DNA of 64,000 bases. Origin: Diphasiastrum complanatum (Eukaryota > Streptophyta > Lycopodiopsida > Lycopodiales > Lycopodiaceae). The translations under genes and the position numbers were made by a program. Below, piece after piece: positions 10,440-21,792 of this stretch. The DNA lies in assembly GCA_029204225.1 (NCBI GenBank), contig CM055092.1, positions 41,568,016 through 41,632,015 on the forward strand. The letters run 5' to 3'. The stretch's first letter is position 1. Every line of letters starts with the position of its first letter. Under the pieces are notes generated by a model. It searched no databases. It was not told the DNA's origin and saw only the letters and a list, made by a program, of their open reading frames with translations.

Positions 10440-11418
10440 ATAATAGGTTGCGAATACAAATTTGCACAAACCAAAAAATATGTTACTATTAAGTTTTATT
10501 TAAACATGGACATGCATAGTAAGTGCATTTTGACACAAATCCATACAAATCAAGAAAGATATTAGGTTTAAGTTTTCTATGGACATGGACGTATATGGTA
10601 AATGCAATTAAACTAACAAAATTAAAAATAAAATTAAAGATTGTATACATAGGTAATCAAAAAAGGTGTCTTTAGAAATGAAATTTACTGTAACGTAGTT
10701 TACGAATAGAAGTATTGACTACAATTGGCAAGGCACAAGTGACATCTCAAAAATTTATTTTGCATGTGGTTTTATTCTTATTTTATTGTACCAACACATT
10801 AGACAACCGATTGTCAACACATTGGATATTCAAAAAGCCCCTCATCTAATAGATAAAAAGGTTGAACACTTTTTTCATTTGAATCAACATTTTTTTCATT
10901 CTTGAAAAAAACACAAATGCATACATGTGTACCAAAAATTGTTTGGTCAAAGTATTGGCCTTCGAGCAGGTCATAGTCTCAATGTAATGTAACTCCTTCA
11001 ACTTCAAACTACTTTCTACTCTCTATACTAACATGCAGTGCATATATTCTTGCTTTGATGTGAATGGCTATTATCAAAAGTAATCTATTGTCACTACTGC
11101 CGCTAAAACTATCTCCCTACTGCAAAACAATTTCGACACATGCCCCTTGAACCACTATGTTATAAAAACAGAATAAACTCAATTCTGCTGTAGAGCCTTC
11201 ATAATTTCTATAACACTAGAGGGATTAGCTATATTGAGAGAGATGTAACAATTTGTGAGATTTTCGAATGTAGGTCCATAAGAGGTATTAGTATTGTGTG
11301 TGAAGGTGCAATTTGTCATGTGCTTTTAAATGCTTGCATCAAGCTCTGCAATGGTGGCTAGATTATTCCAAAATGCCATATCATCATCAAAAAAAATTTC
11401 AACAATTAGCTCTGAATT
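10440..11418. other. AT-rich spacer
   Basis: No coding pattern, LTR boundary or RNA gene was recognised. Confidence 0.3.
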
Positions 11419-11510
11419 CTAAACCATGCCAAAAGAAACTTGGAGGGCTGGAATCTGTGAGTTAGTAGGCTCTGAGGGCATTCCTTGTACAAAAATCTGT
11501 TGTTTAGGCT

Positions 11511-12729
11511 TTAAAGAGGCTGAATCAATGTTGGTCTGATGAGCCGCATCAAGAGTGATTGTGAAAACATCAATATTAACTGGGAAAACATCATTGGAAG
11601 GGCCAGATGAGATAGACCAATCTGAAGCGCAGGAGCAATGATAGTTTGACTGCAAGAACTACCATCAACTAGTAAGCATTCCTTCTGAAGCTTCTTAAAC
11701 TTGCTCATCTTATATTCAAGGGCAGCCTTCCAACTGATATCTCCACCTGTATTGGGTTCTCCGGAGATTAAATTTTGTAAAGCACGTTGTAAAATGCCTT
11801 CACGATCGATGTCATATCTCATGTATCCCTCATGTGTTTGGTGGCCTGTCAGACACATTCCAGTCTCTGGTGGTACACCCATGCGATTCGTTCAATTGAC
11901 AACACTCACTCTTGGCATTTTATTGGTAAAATGGTCGTCTGTGTCTCCCATGATGTCTACAAGCATGATTTTAAGCCAGTTTGCCAAATTTTTAAGCCTT
12001 GTTCACATCTTACTATACCACTGCAACAAATCATAAAAAGATTTCTGATATCAGACCACTTCAAAATAAAATGACACCAATGCTTGTCATTCATTTACCA
12101 TAATATACCTCACATATCATATACATGTCAATACAAATGTCAAAACACATGGGAGAAAAGATTCAAGTGTCATAATGTAAAATACAAATTTCATATAATG
12201 AACTATTACAGAAGTACAAAAGTAATTACAACTGCAAGATTCCTGCAGGTGCCATCAATTGGCTTAAGAAAAGATGAGGCCCTGGCTCTTCAGGTCCCTA
12301 GGTAGGACAATGGTCAATATCAATCTTGTAGTTTTTATATTGTCGCTCATCATAATGCACATAAGACCCATTGAGATCAGATCCAAAAGTGAAATCACGT
12401 GAATGATTCATGCATGTATTAAGTGCTCTTGCCTTAGAATTGTCGAGTGATTCTATCTTGTTGGTGTTAAATCTATGTGCAATCACACACACCTTAGAAG
12501 ATCATTGACATTGTTTGAGATGCCCTCATGTGAAAAGTACACAATGATCTTTCTTTGCCATATGTGGTAGAGCTTGTTCTAATTTGTCCACATGGACAAA
12601 CTTTAGGCACCATCCCCTCCACGGCATCGACGGGATGCTTTGCAGCTCTCCGCATGCCAGGCCAAGAGTTGCGGGTGGTTGTGTGTGATATATAAAAAGC
12701 ACAAAAACAAGTGTCAAATTTATAAACAA
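11511..12729 (-). pseudogene. Tyrosine-recombinase-like gene remnant, several exons
   Basis: Three coding-like blocks lie in order on the minus strand. Block 1 (12729-12526) contains LGLACGELQSIPSMPW. Block 2 (about 12492-12298) contains FTFGSDLNGSYVHYDERQ. Block 3 runs from a good acceptor (TTTGTTGCAG, ending near 12015) to about 11640, with PRVSVVN, a stop, then MGVPPETGMCLTGHQTHEGY and MRYDIDREGILQ. In block 3 the order R..., GVP, (L/T)GH, then Tyr resembles the C-terminal catalytic part of tyrosine recombinases of the Crypton/DUF3504 type. Block 2 resembles their central G.Y....ER..K region. There are at least two in-frame stops in block 3. Function is inferred from motif order only. Confidence 0.45.
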
Positions 12730-12895
12730 AAAGGAGACTTCGAAATTTGGATCTACAACTCCATGAAATTTGTTTCTTGGCTCTCCATGCTCTAATCATG
12801 GAGAAACAGTGGGAAAAAGCCTTGCATGATCCGAATATCAAGAACAAGCATTTTGTCAAAGCAGAATTGGTTATGCTATCAAGGACAAGGCACAT

Positions 12896-13107
12896 AAAGG
12901 CAAGCTTAAATTTCTAGGAGAGGGACACAAGTTAGTATAAATTCAAACTAATGGCGTAGTCATTTTTGTCGACCTGCAAGGCAAATTGTTCGATATGCTC
13001 ATTAACTCATTAACGGCAGTGGTTGTGTCGCTACTATCTAGCTGATGTTTAGCTTAGGGATGAGCCTCACGTGCCATCCTTGTCATTCTCATCTTCTCAA
13101 GAAGATT
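12896..13107. other. Spacer
   Basis: No feature is recognised between the recombinase-like remnant and the LTR at about 13108. Confidence 0.25.
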
Positions 13108-13990
13108 TGTCGGAATCACATAAAGATAGATTAGGTAGGTGTAGATTAGTCGTAGTTTTCCTTCAATCATTTTCGTTCTAGGTTGGTTAGATAGTGGTAG
13201 ATTAGAATCAATTGTGTTAGTCCTTCATGTTGGATAGGACTCAGGTAGTTAGAATTTAGATCCAAGATGACTTAGATTAGGTCTAGATTAAATTTGTAGC
13301 ATAAATGATTGACTAGATTAGGATAGTCAAATTAGTTTATAGTAGCCTCGTTAGGGATAATTGTGAAACTGTCAACTAGTCTCAATATTTTATTTGGCAT
13401 TTTTGGAGGCCAAAGTAAAATCTTAACTTAGAGATAGTTTTATATTTGTCAATAAGGGCCTAAATAGTGGTATTACTATTTTTGAAAAGTAGATAAGTGG
13501 ATGAGGTCTTTTTTGGACCAATTCTAATTGGCTAATATTGGTAAATTGCATCTAGACTAAAAATTTTAGGTTTTTGATTGAGTACCTAGAAGTTGCCATT
13601 TAGGGCACATTTAGGGGAAGTGGCTAAATGAAATTTTGGCTGCTATAAATATTTGTACCTACGCGGAGAACGTCTCATTGTATTTTCTTTTGATGTGGAG
13701 AATTTATCTTTGTTGATTCTATGTCCATCTCTTGTGATTTTCTCGTGATATCTTGAGTTTCTATGTGTAGAATGTTGATGTCTTTGAAGATCTTGCTTTC
13801 ACACGTGTGGAGTATTGTACTATACTATTGTTGTACGAACATGGACATTACTAAGTTGGATCTTAATGGTCATGGTCAAATTTTAATGCGTTTCTAAATT
13901 CTAACATGCATAAAGTATGTTGATGAAATTAGATGTCTTGGTTAAAGATTTTTTCCGATCTAAATGTGTTTTAGATTTGATATGTTCACA
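13108..13990 (+). repeat. Ty1/copia LTR
   Basis: Ends in TATGTTCACA at 13990, directly before a tRNA-Met primer site, so the 3' end is certain. The start at TGTCGGAATCACAT is a best guess. Inside lie a TATA-like CTATAAATATTT near 13650, a TTCACACGTGTGGA palindrome near 13799-13810, and a downstream block (GATTCTATGTCCATCTCTTG) that recurs at 61900-61930. A plus-strand leader without gag follows to about 14640. Confidence 0.75.
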
Positions 13991-14002
13991 TGGTATCAGA
14001 GC
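13991..14002 (+). promoter_or_regulatory. Primer binding site, initiator tRNA-Met
   Basis: TGGTATCAGAGC immediately after the LTR end at 13990. Confidence 0.9.
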
Positions 14003-14640
14003 AGGTTGTAGACCAAAGTTTGTGTTTTCATCATATCTAGAGATGGATTTGAGGGCGTCATAAATTCTATGTAGATTTGGAGGTGTTACTAACTCAAATC
14101 AAGCCTTTTCAACATCGTAGATGGGATCTTTGTGATCTAAAAGTCATTTTAGGTCAAACCACTTGTAGATGGCTGATTTTTTAAACCACTCATTGGAATG
14201 TGGTGACAAAAATTGCTCATGGTAGAGGATCATACATTTTAATAGATGATATATCAAAATTCTAGTTTTTGCATTTAGATTTTTCTTGATTCAATAGTTT
14301 GCATTTTTGGAGAAACCCTTAAATTGATAGGATCTCTTAATTTTAAGTTGTTGGACTTTTTCAAGAGTATTTCAATCTCAGATGTTAGAAAAAGTTCACT
14401 ATGTTGTGTTTAGCTCTATTGTGATCAAGAAATCAAGATTCTAGGTGCTAGAAATTGCTAGAAGAGAGAAAATGAGAGGCTAGAGTGTTTCCAAATCTTT
14501 GTGATTTTTTTTGAGTTTCATTTGTTAAATTCAAGCTAGATTATTACTATGCATATAGGAAAGTGATCTTGTATTCACGTGTTTAAATAGACTATGCCAG
14601 AAAATAGCATTGTTGTTTACATTTTCATGAGAGATACTAG

Positions 14641-15138
14641 CTAATGCACCTGAGTTAGAGATAGATATAGATTTTCAACTCTAGTACATGTAGTCAAAGT
14701 AGTATCTTCATAGAAGATTGTACATTGCTCAGAAGATAAAGTAACAGTGTATCCCTCATCAGTTATCTTAGAGATTGATAATAGGTTCTTTGATAGTTGA
14801 GGAACATAAAGAACATTGGGAACACAAATTGAAAAATCATTGTTGAACGTAATTAACGCATCCTTAGAGGTTTTGCACATGGTAACTTGGGATATTTGGG
14901 AGTTGGCCAAATTGAGTGTGATACATGCTAAGGCCTTATGATCTTTGATCTTCCATACCTTTGCTTAATCACCATCATTTGGTTTCAAGTCAGAACCTTC
15001 TACTACATCCCAAAGATCTCTATCTATCACCATCATCCGGAGTTTTAACTTCCAGATGTAAAAGTTAGAACCATTGAACTTGTAAATGATTCTAGCCTCA
15101 TTGGATGATGAAGACGATGAGCTACCAATATGAGACAT
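14641..15138 (-). pseudogene. gag-pr: Internally deleted copia gag-protease
   Basis: Minus strand from ATG at 15138. A gag N-terminus (KFNGSNFYIWKLKLRMM, then DRDLWDVVEG) runs to SQVTMCKTSKDA. It is then joined directly to the region downstream of the protease active site (CVPNVLYVPQLSKNLLSISK). Most of gag, the zinc knuckle and the protease catalytic Asp are missing, so this copy cannot be autonomous. One in-frame stop lies near 14965. It sits head to head with the plus-strand leader ending near 14640. Confidence 0.85.
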
Positions 15139-15289
15139 GTTAATAGTAATACAAATAGAATAATTTCTTGATCTTCACTGTTATTACAAAAGTGGAATAA
15201 TCTACGTACAAGACAATGAAAGAGAACCAGATTTTGATCTGTTGTTTCTGATCAAAGAAATCAATTAATGTAGACACCAGGGGGCAAGA

Positions 15290-15643
15290 TCATATGGACT
15301 CTAGAGGACCCACCTTCAATGAGCTCCATTGGCATTTAATCTCTGCGAGGCCACATTTTTTAGGCATCTACATGGCCTTCGCAAGGTCCGTCGTGGAAAG
15401 ACTGGTAGATGACATGACTTTGTACATACATGTGGAATCAACGCTGCTTATAACATTGCAAAATTGTGCACTGGGATCCCCGTTGTCTCCTGTAAGGTCA
15501 GTGGCGCAAGGATCAAGTGTCTGCTAGGTGTTGCTGGGGCAAGTAGACTACGCCAACACCTGCTGCATCTTGTGACCAGTAAGGGTGATGAACATAAGCA
15601 AAAGGAGGCGAAGGAGGGCATGGTTGGATCTCTTCATGGCCAT
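15290..15643 (-). pseudogene. Non-specific lipid-transfer-protein-like pseudogene
   Basis: Minus strand from ATG at 15643 to a stop at 15290, about 118 codons, broken by three in-frame stops. It starts with a clear signal peptide (MAMKRSNHALLRLLLLMFIT). A cysteine pattern of the nsLTP kind follows: C..., LDPCATDL, PSAQFCNVISSVDSTC, then MPKKCG and a last Cys. The family binds lipids outside the cell through an eight-cysteine fold; here not all eight are evident. A GDP-mannose pyrophosphorylase fragment in the same orientation lies 150 bp upstream. Both are surrounded by transposon debris, which suggests capture or a degraded host locus. Confidence 0.65.
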
Positions 15644-15796
15644 CGCTGTTGTTGATGAATAGGCATATAATAAAGCAGAGAGACCAAACATAAATAGAGA
15701 TGAGGTGGACGGTAAAGCATGGGCATAAATGTCGACTTATGTAGAAGTCAGCATTTTCTTCTTCCTTTGCTAAGTTGCTCATGCATTGTATTTCTT

Positions 15797-15974
15797 TTCT
15801 CCATCTTCGATCACACACCCCTGCCCGATCAATACGTCTGGCCCGATTAGATATCCCTCCCCAATCTGTGCACTTGCATCTATGATCACATTCCCTACCA
15901 CATGTGTCCCCTTTGAGAGCTTGCTTGGTGCGATCTGGCGCAGAGAGTCAAGGTATAGGCGTAGGTCTGCACCG
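15797..15974 (-). pseudogene. GDP-mannose pyrophosphorylase exon fragment
   Basis: Minus-strand peptide with LRLYLDSLRQIAPSKLSKG followed by a left-handed beta-helix stretch (HVVGNVIIDASAQIGEGYLI, then GPDVLIGQGCVIEDG). That is the linker and hexapeptide-repeat region of mannose-1-phosphate guanylyltransferase (the VTC1/CYT1 type), which makes GDP-mannose in the cytosol. A plausible splice acceptor (AAAAAGCAG) sits at 15975, so an intron boundary may be kept. Only this one exon-sized piece is present. Confidence 0.8.
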
Positions 15975-16439
15975 CTGCTTTTTGGACAGAATCCAAAAAT
16001 GGCCTCAATCTCCTCCTCCTCCTCCTCCTCCAACTCCATGAGCATTCAGCTATTCTCGATGGCCCTCAAAAAAGATGCCATCCTCAAGAAACTCAAGAAA
16101 CTTGTCTGCCCTCAAGAAAGTTTTTGAATTACCACTTTTGGAAAATGAGGGAAACTAAGTAGGCGAGTTTGGACCCATTCAAATTTGAATGATTGGTACA
16201 TTGAATCTAGTCCATATTGTGAGTAGGATTCTGGATCTAGAAGTTTCTATCGAGGGAACCACATTCAAAATAGGGCATATACCTGTTATAAATAGTGTAC
16301 AAGCGTGGGAGAATATGATTCTCTCTCTCTTATCTCATTTCATGCCTATACATGTATTCTCTTGGATTCATCTATCCATTAGCTATAGTGATGATATCTT
16401 GCAATTTTGTGTGTAAAATACAATCCTATGTTCATTATT

Positions 16440-17719
16440 TCCCTTGGTGGAAAGTCACTATATGAGATCTTATTTATGAAGAAGCCTAAGGTTGACCACC
16501 CTAGATTTTTTGGATGCATATATTTTGCCCACATTCCCTTGAAACAAGGAAGAAAGATGATCCTACGTCATGCAAAGGGATCATGATTGGATATTCATCC
16601 ACCAAGAAGGCCTAGAGAGTCTTTATACTCTCTACCTCAAATGTGATTGAGACTAGAGATGTTATTTTTCATGAAGAGCAAAAATCCAATTTGGAAGGGG
16701 CCGAGATCAAAGCATCTCTAGATGCATCACCAACTATTGCTATTTAAGTCAATTATGAAGTGATGGGGTTGAGAATTGAAGAGGAGTCTCCTCGGATTTT
16801 TTTCACCAAGAAGATCTATGAGAGAGATCCGAGCCCAAGAGGTTCTCATATGTTGATAAAGGCAAGCAAGTGGATCTTGATTCCAATAATTATGCCTTCT
16901 TTGTTTCTGATAAAGAGCCAAAGAATGTTCAAGAGGCAGTCAATACCGAGTGGTATGATGCCATGAAGCAAGAGTATGATGCATTGATCACCAACAACAC
17001 TTGGGAGCTTGTGGATCCACCATCCAACAAGCATGTGATTGGATGCAAGTGGGTATTCCGAATCAAATACAATCATGATGGCACCACCAACAAGTACAAG
17101 GCAATATTATGTGCTAAAGGATTTGCTCAAATCCATGGCCTTGACTATGAAGAGACCTTTGCACCTATTGCAAAGATGGTGACAATAAGAATTCTTATCT
17201 CTCTTGCTTGTTTTTTCAAATGGAACGTGTTCCAATTAGATGCATTCAATGCTTTTTTAAATGGTTATCTTGAGGAGGAGATATATATGGAACAACCTCA
17301 AGGATTCATCAAGGATGACTCCAAAGTGTGCTTGCTCTTCAAAAGTCTTTATGGACTAAAGCAAGTACCAAGATTATGGTATTCAAGACTCAACTCTTTT
17401 CTTATCTCACTAGGATTTGTCCTTAGTGACTATGATCCTTCCATGTATCTAAAGTTTGTTGATAGTAATGTTGTCATTCTTCTAATTTATGCTGATGACA
17501 TTATTCTTTGTGGAAGTTGCATCAAGCTAGTTGAAGAAACTAAGCTAGCACTTAGAAGTGAATTTAAAATGCAAGATCTAGGAGAGATCCATTACATACT
17601 AGGCCTAGAGATTGACTTTCATGAAGATTATGCTTTTATATGTCAATCTAGATATGCTCTTTATATGTTGAAAACATTCCACATGGAAAATTCTAAGAGC
17701 ATAGATACTCCAGTGGAGC
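16440..17719 (+). pseudogene. pol: Ty1/copia integrase tail and reverse transcriptase
   Basis: An integrase C-terminal remnant with stops spans about 16440-16745. Reverse transcriptase follows in one long frame from about 16870. Landmarks: NTWELVDPPSNKHVIGCKWV, FQLDAFNAFLNGYLEEEIYM, SLYGLKQVPRLWYSRL, and an active site LIYADDIILCG, where the usual YVDD is YADD. The sequence stops abruptly at SIDTPVEQ near 17719, so RNase H is missing. It is close to the older minus-strand copy at 31328-32521. Confidence 0.93.
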
Positions 17720-18144
17720 AAATTCTACTTTTACTATATCTTAACAATTTGCACACATCCATATGAAATTGCTCAAACGTGAGATAGAACAAGTAAAGTA
17801 AACTTGAACAACACTTCCTTGCTGCTCCTTTGACCTTAATTGAGTCTTCAATAACCTGCAAAAGCATATCCAAAACATCTTTGCCAATTGACTCTCCTTT
17901 GATGCTCTTGACTAGCTCTAAATTGCCAACTTCCCTTTTGACTTGTTGAAGCCCTTTGAGATCAACCTCTTGATCTTCCACTTGACCCATCAAAATCATT
18001 GACTAAGACTTCTTTTCCAGATCCATTAGTTTTTGGAAAATCATGAAAACATCCATCTACTTTCATAGCATCATCTACACATAAGATTCACCAAAGCATG
18101 TGAGAACAGCAAAATGAGTCACTTCCACTTGCTTACCTTTCTCA
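17720..18144 (-). other. Unassigned coding-like stretch
   Basis: On the minus strand an open stretch from about 17999 encodes a hydrophilic, possibly helical peptide (VEDQEVDLKGLQQVKREVGN, then KDVLDMLLQVIEDSIKVKG). It lies between two copia fragments, where the variable integrase-RT linker might be expected, but no such similarity is visible. It could be a host exon. Confidence 0.25.
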
Positions 18145-18717
18145 TCATATGTGAGCCTTTCCATCAAGAATGTTAGATCCATCCACATCACCATCAATAG
18201 TACTTGAAGATATTTTTGGAATGTTCTCCTCATCAAAAATGACATCTCTACCAATAATCACCTTATTAGTAGAAGGAATGTAAACCTTGTAGACTTTACT
18301 CACCTCACTATATCCAACAAATATACCTTTCCTTGAAGATGGATCCTCCTTTGTCCTATCATCAAGAGTTATGTTGACATAACATGTGCATCCAAAAGTT
18401 TTAAGAAAGTAGACACTCGGCCTCCTCTTGATTAGCATCTCAAAAGGTGTCCCTCCATCCAAAATAGCACTCGACCACCTATTGCACAAGAAATTAGCAC
18501 ACAACAAAGCTTGATTTCAAAATGGCTTATCAAGGTTAGCACTTAACCTCATGACTTTGGCACTTTTCACATAAAGTCCTATTCTTCCTCTCGGCCACTC
18601 CAATTTGTTGTGGGGTCCTTGGTGTTGTATACTCCATCTTGATCCCATGCTCATCACAAAAAGCCTTGAATTTGGTAGATATGTACTATCCATCATTGTC
18701 ACTTGAAAAGTATAATA
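18145..18717 (-). pseudogene. int: Ty1/copia integrase fragment
   Basis: Minus strand. The integrase core near 18700-18580 (FCDEHGIKMEYTTP, then PQQIGVAERKNR with the catalytic Glu) is in a frame shifted from the C-terminal part. That part (18507-18145) contains GTPFEMLIKRRPSVYFLKTF and GRDVIFDEENIP. It is truncated before the second catalytic Asp and before RT. Confidence 0.9.
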
Positions 18718-18911
18718 ACATGAGAGATGGAAGAGGAAATAAGAAGAGCAAGGACATTCATCAATCCATTTCTGAAGAGAACCAATCTGCTTTATTGAAA
18801 TGAGGAAATGAACATGAGGAGCAACTCGAGTTGGTCCCTTTTTATAATAGAGAGGAGGACCCTGGCCTCTAAATCCTATTGGTCCATTTCTACATCCCTA
18901 ATTATTCAAAT
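18718..18911 (-). repeat. Fragment of the gypsy LTR family found at 58 and 61 kb
   Basis: Matches the central part of the LTR at 61096-61745 (about 61333-61525), including GAACCAATCTGCTTTATTGA and the TATA-bearing CCCTTTTTATAATA. Both ends are lost at junctions with copia fragments. Confidence 0.88.
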
Positions 18912-19621
18912 CATGTCCATACACCCCTCAACAAAATGGACTGAGTGAGAGGAGAAATAGATCTCTTTGTGACAGTGGTAAGGCCTTAAGGCTAGATGCT
19001 TCTCTATCCAAACCATTTTGGGGTGAGGCGATAACTTGTGCTAATTATTTGTGCAATAGATTGCCTAACCAAGCCATTGGAGGAATCACACCATTTAAAG
19101 CTCTATTTGGAGAGAAGTCCAATCTCAAGGATCTCAAAGTTTTTGGATCGACTTGCTATGTGCACCAATCCTTGGATAAAAGGAAGAAGGATGATGCAAT
19201 ATCCATCAAAGGCATCATTGTGGGATATGGTGAGAATAGCAAAGGATATAGAGTCTTCAATCCCATCACTAGCAAGGTGATAGTGAGTAGGGATGTTATT
19301 TTTTATGAAGGACATGCTTGTGATTTGGATGATAATGCTTCTAAACATCTTGATGCCAAGGATCATGCTAGGATGGAGGAGGAGCTTCCAAGTGAAGAAG
19401 AACTTGAGGATCCACCTCAAGATGCAAGAACTCCAAGAATTCCAGGAAGATTTACAAGGGCAAGGACCGAGCCATTGAGGCTCACCTATGATGGTCAAGG
19501 TGATCAAAGGGAAGGCTCATCATCTTTCACATCTTACACCTTTCTTACTTCAATGTTAATGAGCCAACATGCTATGAAGATGCTTGTAAATCTAAGAGTT
19601 GGATGGATGCTATGCAAGTAG
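18912..19621 (+). pseudogene. int: Ty1/copia integrase fragment, same family as 25.4-31.3 kb
   Basis: Begins mid-integrase at CPYTPQQNG and follows the copy at 28459-29133 closely (LRLDASLSKPFWGEAITCAN, GITPFKALFGEKSNLKDLKV). It continues in frame through the acidic linker (RMEEELPSEEELEDPPQDA) and stops at the start of the RT-side block at 19621. The catalytic Glu position (LSERRNRSL) is kept. The methyltransferase-like pseudogene begins directly after it. Confidence 0.93.
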
Positions 19622-19624
19622 CAA

Positions 19625-21792
19625 TGTTTGCTAGAGGTTGGAGTTGTCGTTGATGAGTCTGAAAAGTCACATGGACTACATAAATATGATTCATGGTTTC
19701 AATTATCTTTTGATCAAGGATAGGTGTGGGATATTCAAGACACTATTTTTGAAATGTGGGAGAATAAGGAGCTGAAGGGCCAGAAGGTCTCGAAGGAAAA
19801 AGCTGTTCTTGAAGCTTTGTTGAAAGAGGCTACAAAGAAGCTTGACCTTCAGATTGTGATGCTCGTTGATGATATGAGGGGGCACTAATGGAGATCTCTT
19901 TAGGGAATCAAGGATGAGACCACCATTGTGTCAGTGCTTTCACGTGTAGTCTCAAAGGAGCTTAGCATGGACGAAATGCACCTTGAGTTTAAGAAGTAAG
20001 CTATTTTGATATTCAGTCATTTAATGTTGTTATTAATATAATACTAGCTTTGCTAATCTATTTACTTGATTGAGTTGGCGGTACTTAGTCTATGTAGAGC
20101 ATTGAGTGGTGTACTAACTCGATGCAGTGCATTGAGTTGGTGTACCAATTGTTGGTATACTAATACACCAACTCGATGCACTGCATCGAGTTAGTAACAC
20201 CAACGCGATGCATGACATCAAGTTTCTGTTGCTTACCATTCACAATTATTATTATTTTTTCTCATCATGGTATATCTGCAGTCACAAAGTATTCATCCGA
20301 ATTCAAGAGGTGATGATGAAGCGGCTGAATTGTGCCAGCTAGGATGAGGTCAAACAAAACTCTCCGACTACCAGCTCAACGAAAGCTCTATTTAGATTTT
20401 TTTTGGCTTTCCATAACTATAAGGTAAGAATGTAAAAATAATATATTTAGGTTTTGTTTTAAATCTTTATAATGTATTATTAGACCTATATATTTGTTCT
20501 TGTGGTTTTACAACCAAAGAAGGCAAAGGCTGGAGAGGACTTGGATTGCCCTTGAAACTTTTTATCGCATATATAGAGGGCTAAGGAAGAACGAATGAGG
20601 ATTCAGTTAAAAGATTTTTTCCCACCAATGTCTGAGGATTATAAAACCTTCGCTTGTCTTTTGGATCCGATGAGGACATTTACATATCAAGTTGTTTGTT
20701 TTGATGTCTCGAAATCGATAGAAGATGTCCCAAAGCATCAGTATACTCTTGCTATTGTGGATATTCCATATGGTTTCAGAATGCCTTGCTCCATTAATGA
20801 CTTGAAACCATTTTTTTACCCTCAAATAATGAAGCTGGTAATTGATTTTGCTGCCTTGACAACATCTTCTTTATGGAGATGTGTGATTTTCCATAGCGCG
20901 GCTCAATTGTCATCAATCATTGCATCTCTGAAAACTACATGTCATGCTATTGAGCACCTTGTATTGTATGTCATTTTAATTACACATTGTGATATTTATT
21001 TTGATTTAGTTAATGTTTGAAAATGTATCTCTGAATACTAATATGGTATAACATATGCAGGAACAAAACAAATCTTGAATGTGCACTAGGCTGCTGACTT
21101 ATCAGTTCTTTTGAAATGATGACCACGGGCTACTATGATGCCCATGAGAAAAAGAGATCACGGATTCATTGCAATGAGCAATGTAGTAATGTCATTTTTT
21201 GTCCAGTTGTCACTCGAAAATTGAGACACTTAGAGGGTGATAGGTCTTTGGTTAACCCTTACCAAAAGCCTCAGAGATTAATCAATAAGTTGATTGATAT
21301 GTTTTGAGGATGATTGGATTCTGGACATGTTTGCAGGTGCAAGTATGAAGATGTGTTTCTTTGCTTAAAATTAGTTCTTATTATTGATTATTAACTTTCA
21401 AATCTAATTTTTGTTTTTTGCAAATTATTGATTCTTTTATTTACTTTTACATGTAAGTACTACCACATGTTGTGCCCTTATGAAAAATAGGAATTGCGTA
21501 GCTGTTGAAATGGATGAAGTTCAAACAACCTATATTGAGATGAGAGTGGCTGCTATTTGAGAACTTCCAGATGAAGATCAAGAAGTTGGGACTCAGCAGT
21601 CGACAATAGTGAGAGGTTCCAAAGTGCCTCATCTGATTACTAAATGAAGAAGGGGAGCTAGTTGGGTTGAGAGATGATATTATTGAGCCCCCTCAAGATT
21701 TCAATGATAGGGCTATTGATGTCGTTGATGAGAGGCAAGCCTCTCAATCAGCCAAGAAGGCCTTACTTGAGATGTTACTAGATATTGTTTGA
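19625..21792 (+). pseudogene. Amino-DNA methyltransferase (beta-class N6A/N4C) pseudogene
   Basis: Five exon-like blocks on the plus strand: 19625-19995, 20282-20423, 20523-20965, 21061-21336 and about 21458-21792. The first three junctions have usable donors (GTAAGC, GTAAGA, GTATGT) and AG acceptors, and keep one frame through block 4. Block 3 carries YTLAIVDIPYGFRMP, a motif IV (D-P-P-Y type) variant. Block 4 has KPQRLINKLIDMF and, after a one-base shift, DDWILDMFAG (motif I, SAM binding). Block 5 has RNCVAVEMDEVQTTYIEMRV, the typical stretch after motif I. Motif IV before motif I is the beta-class order, as in bacterial modification enzymes. At least six in-frame stops and two frameshifts make it dead. 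The N-terminal 170 residues are unrecognised; the C-terminal tail is acidic. Confidence 0.75.
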
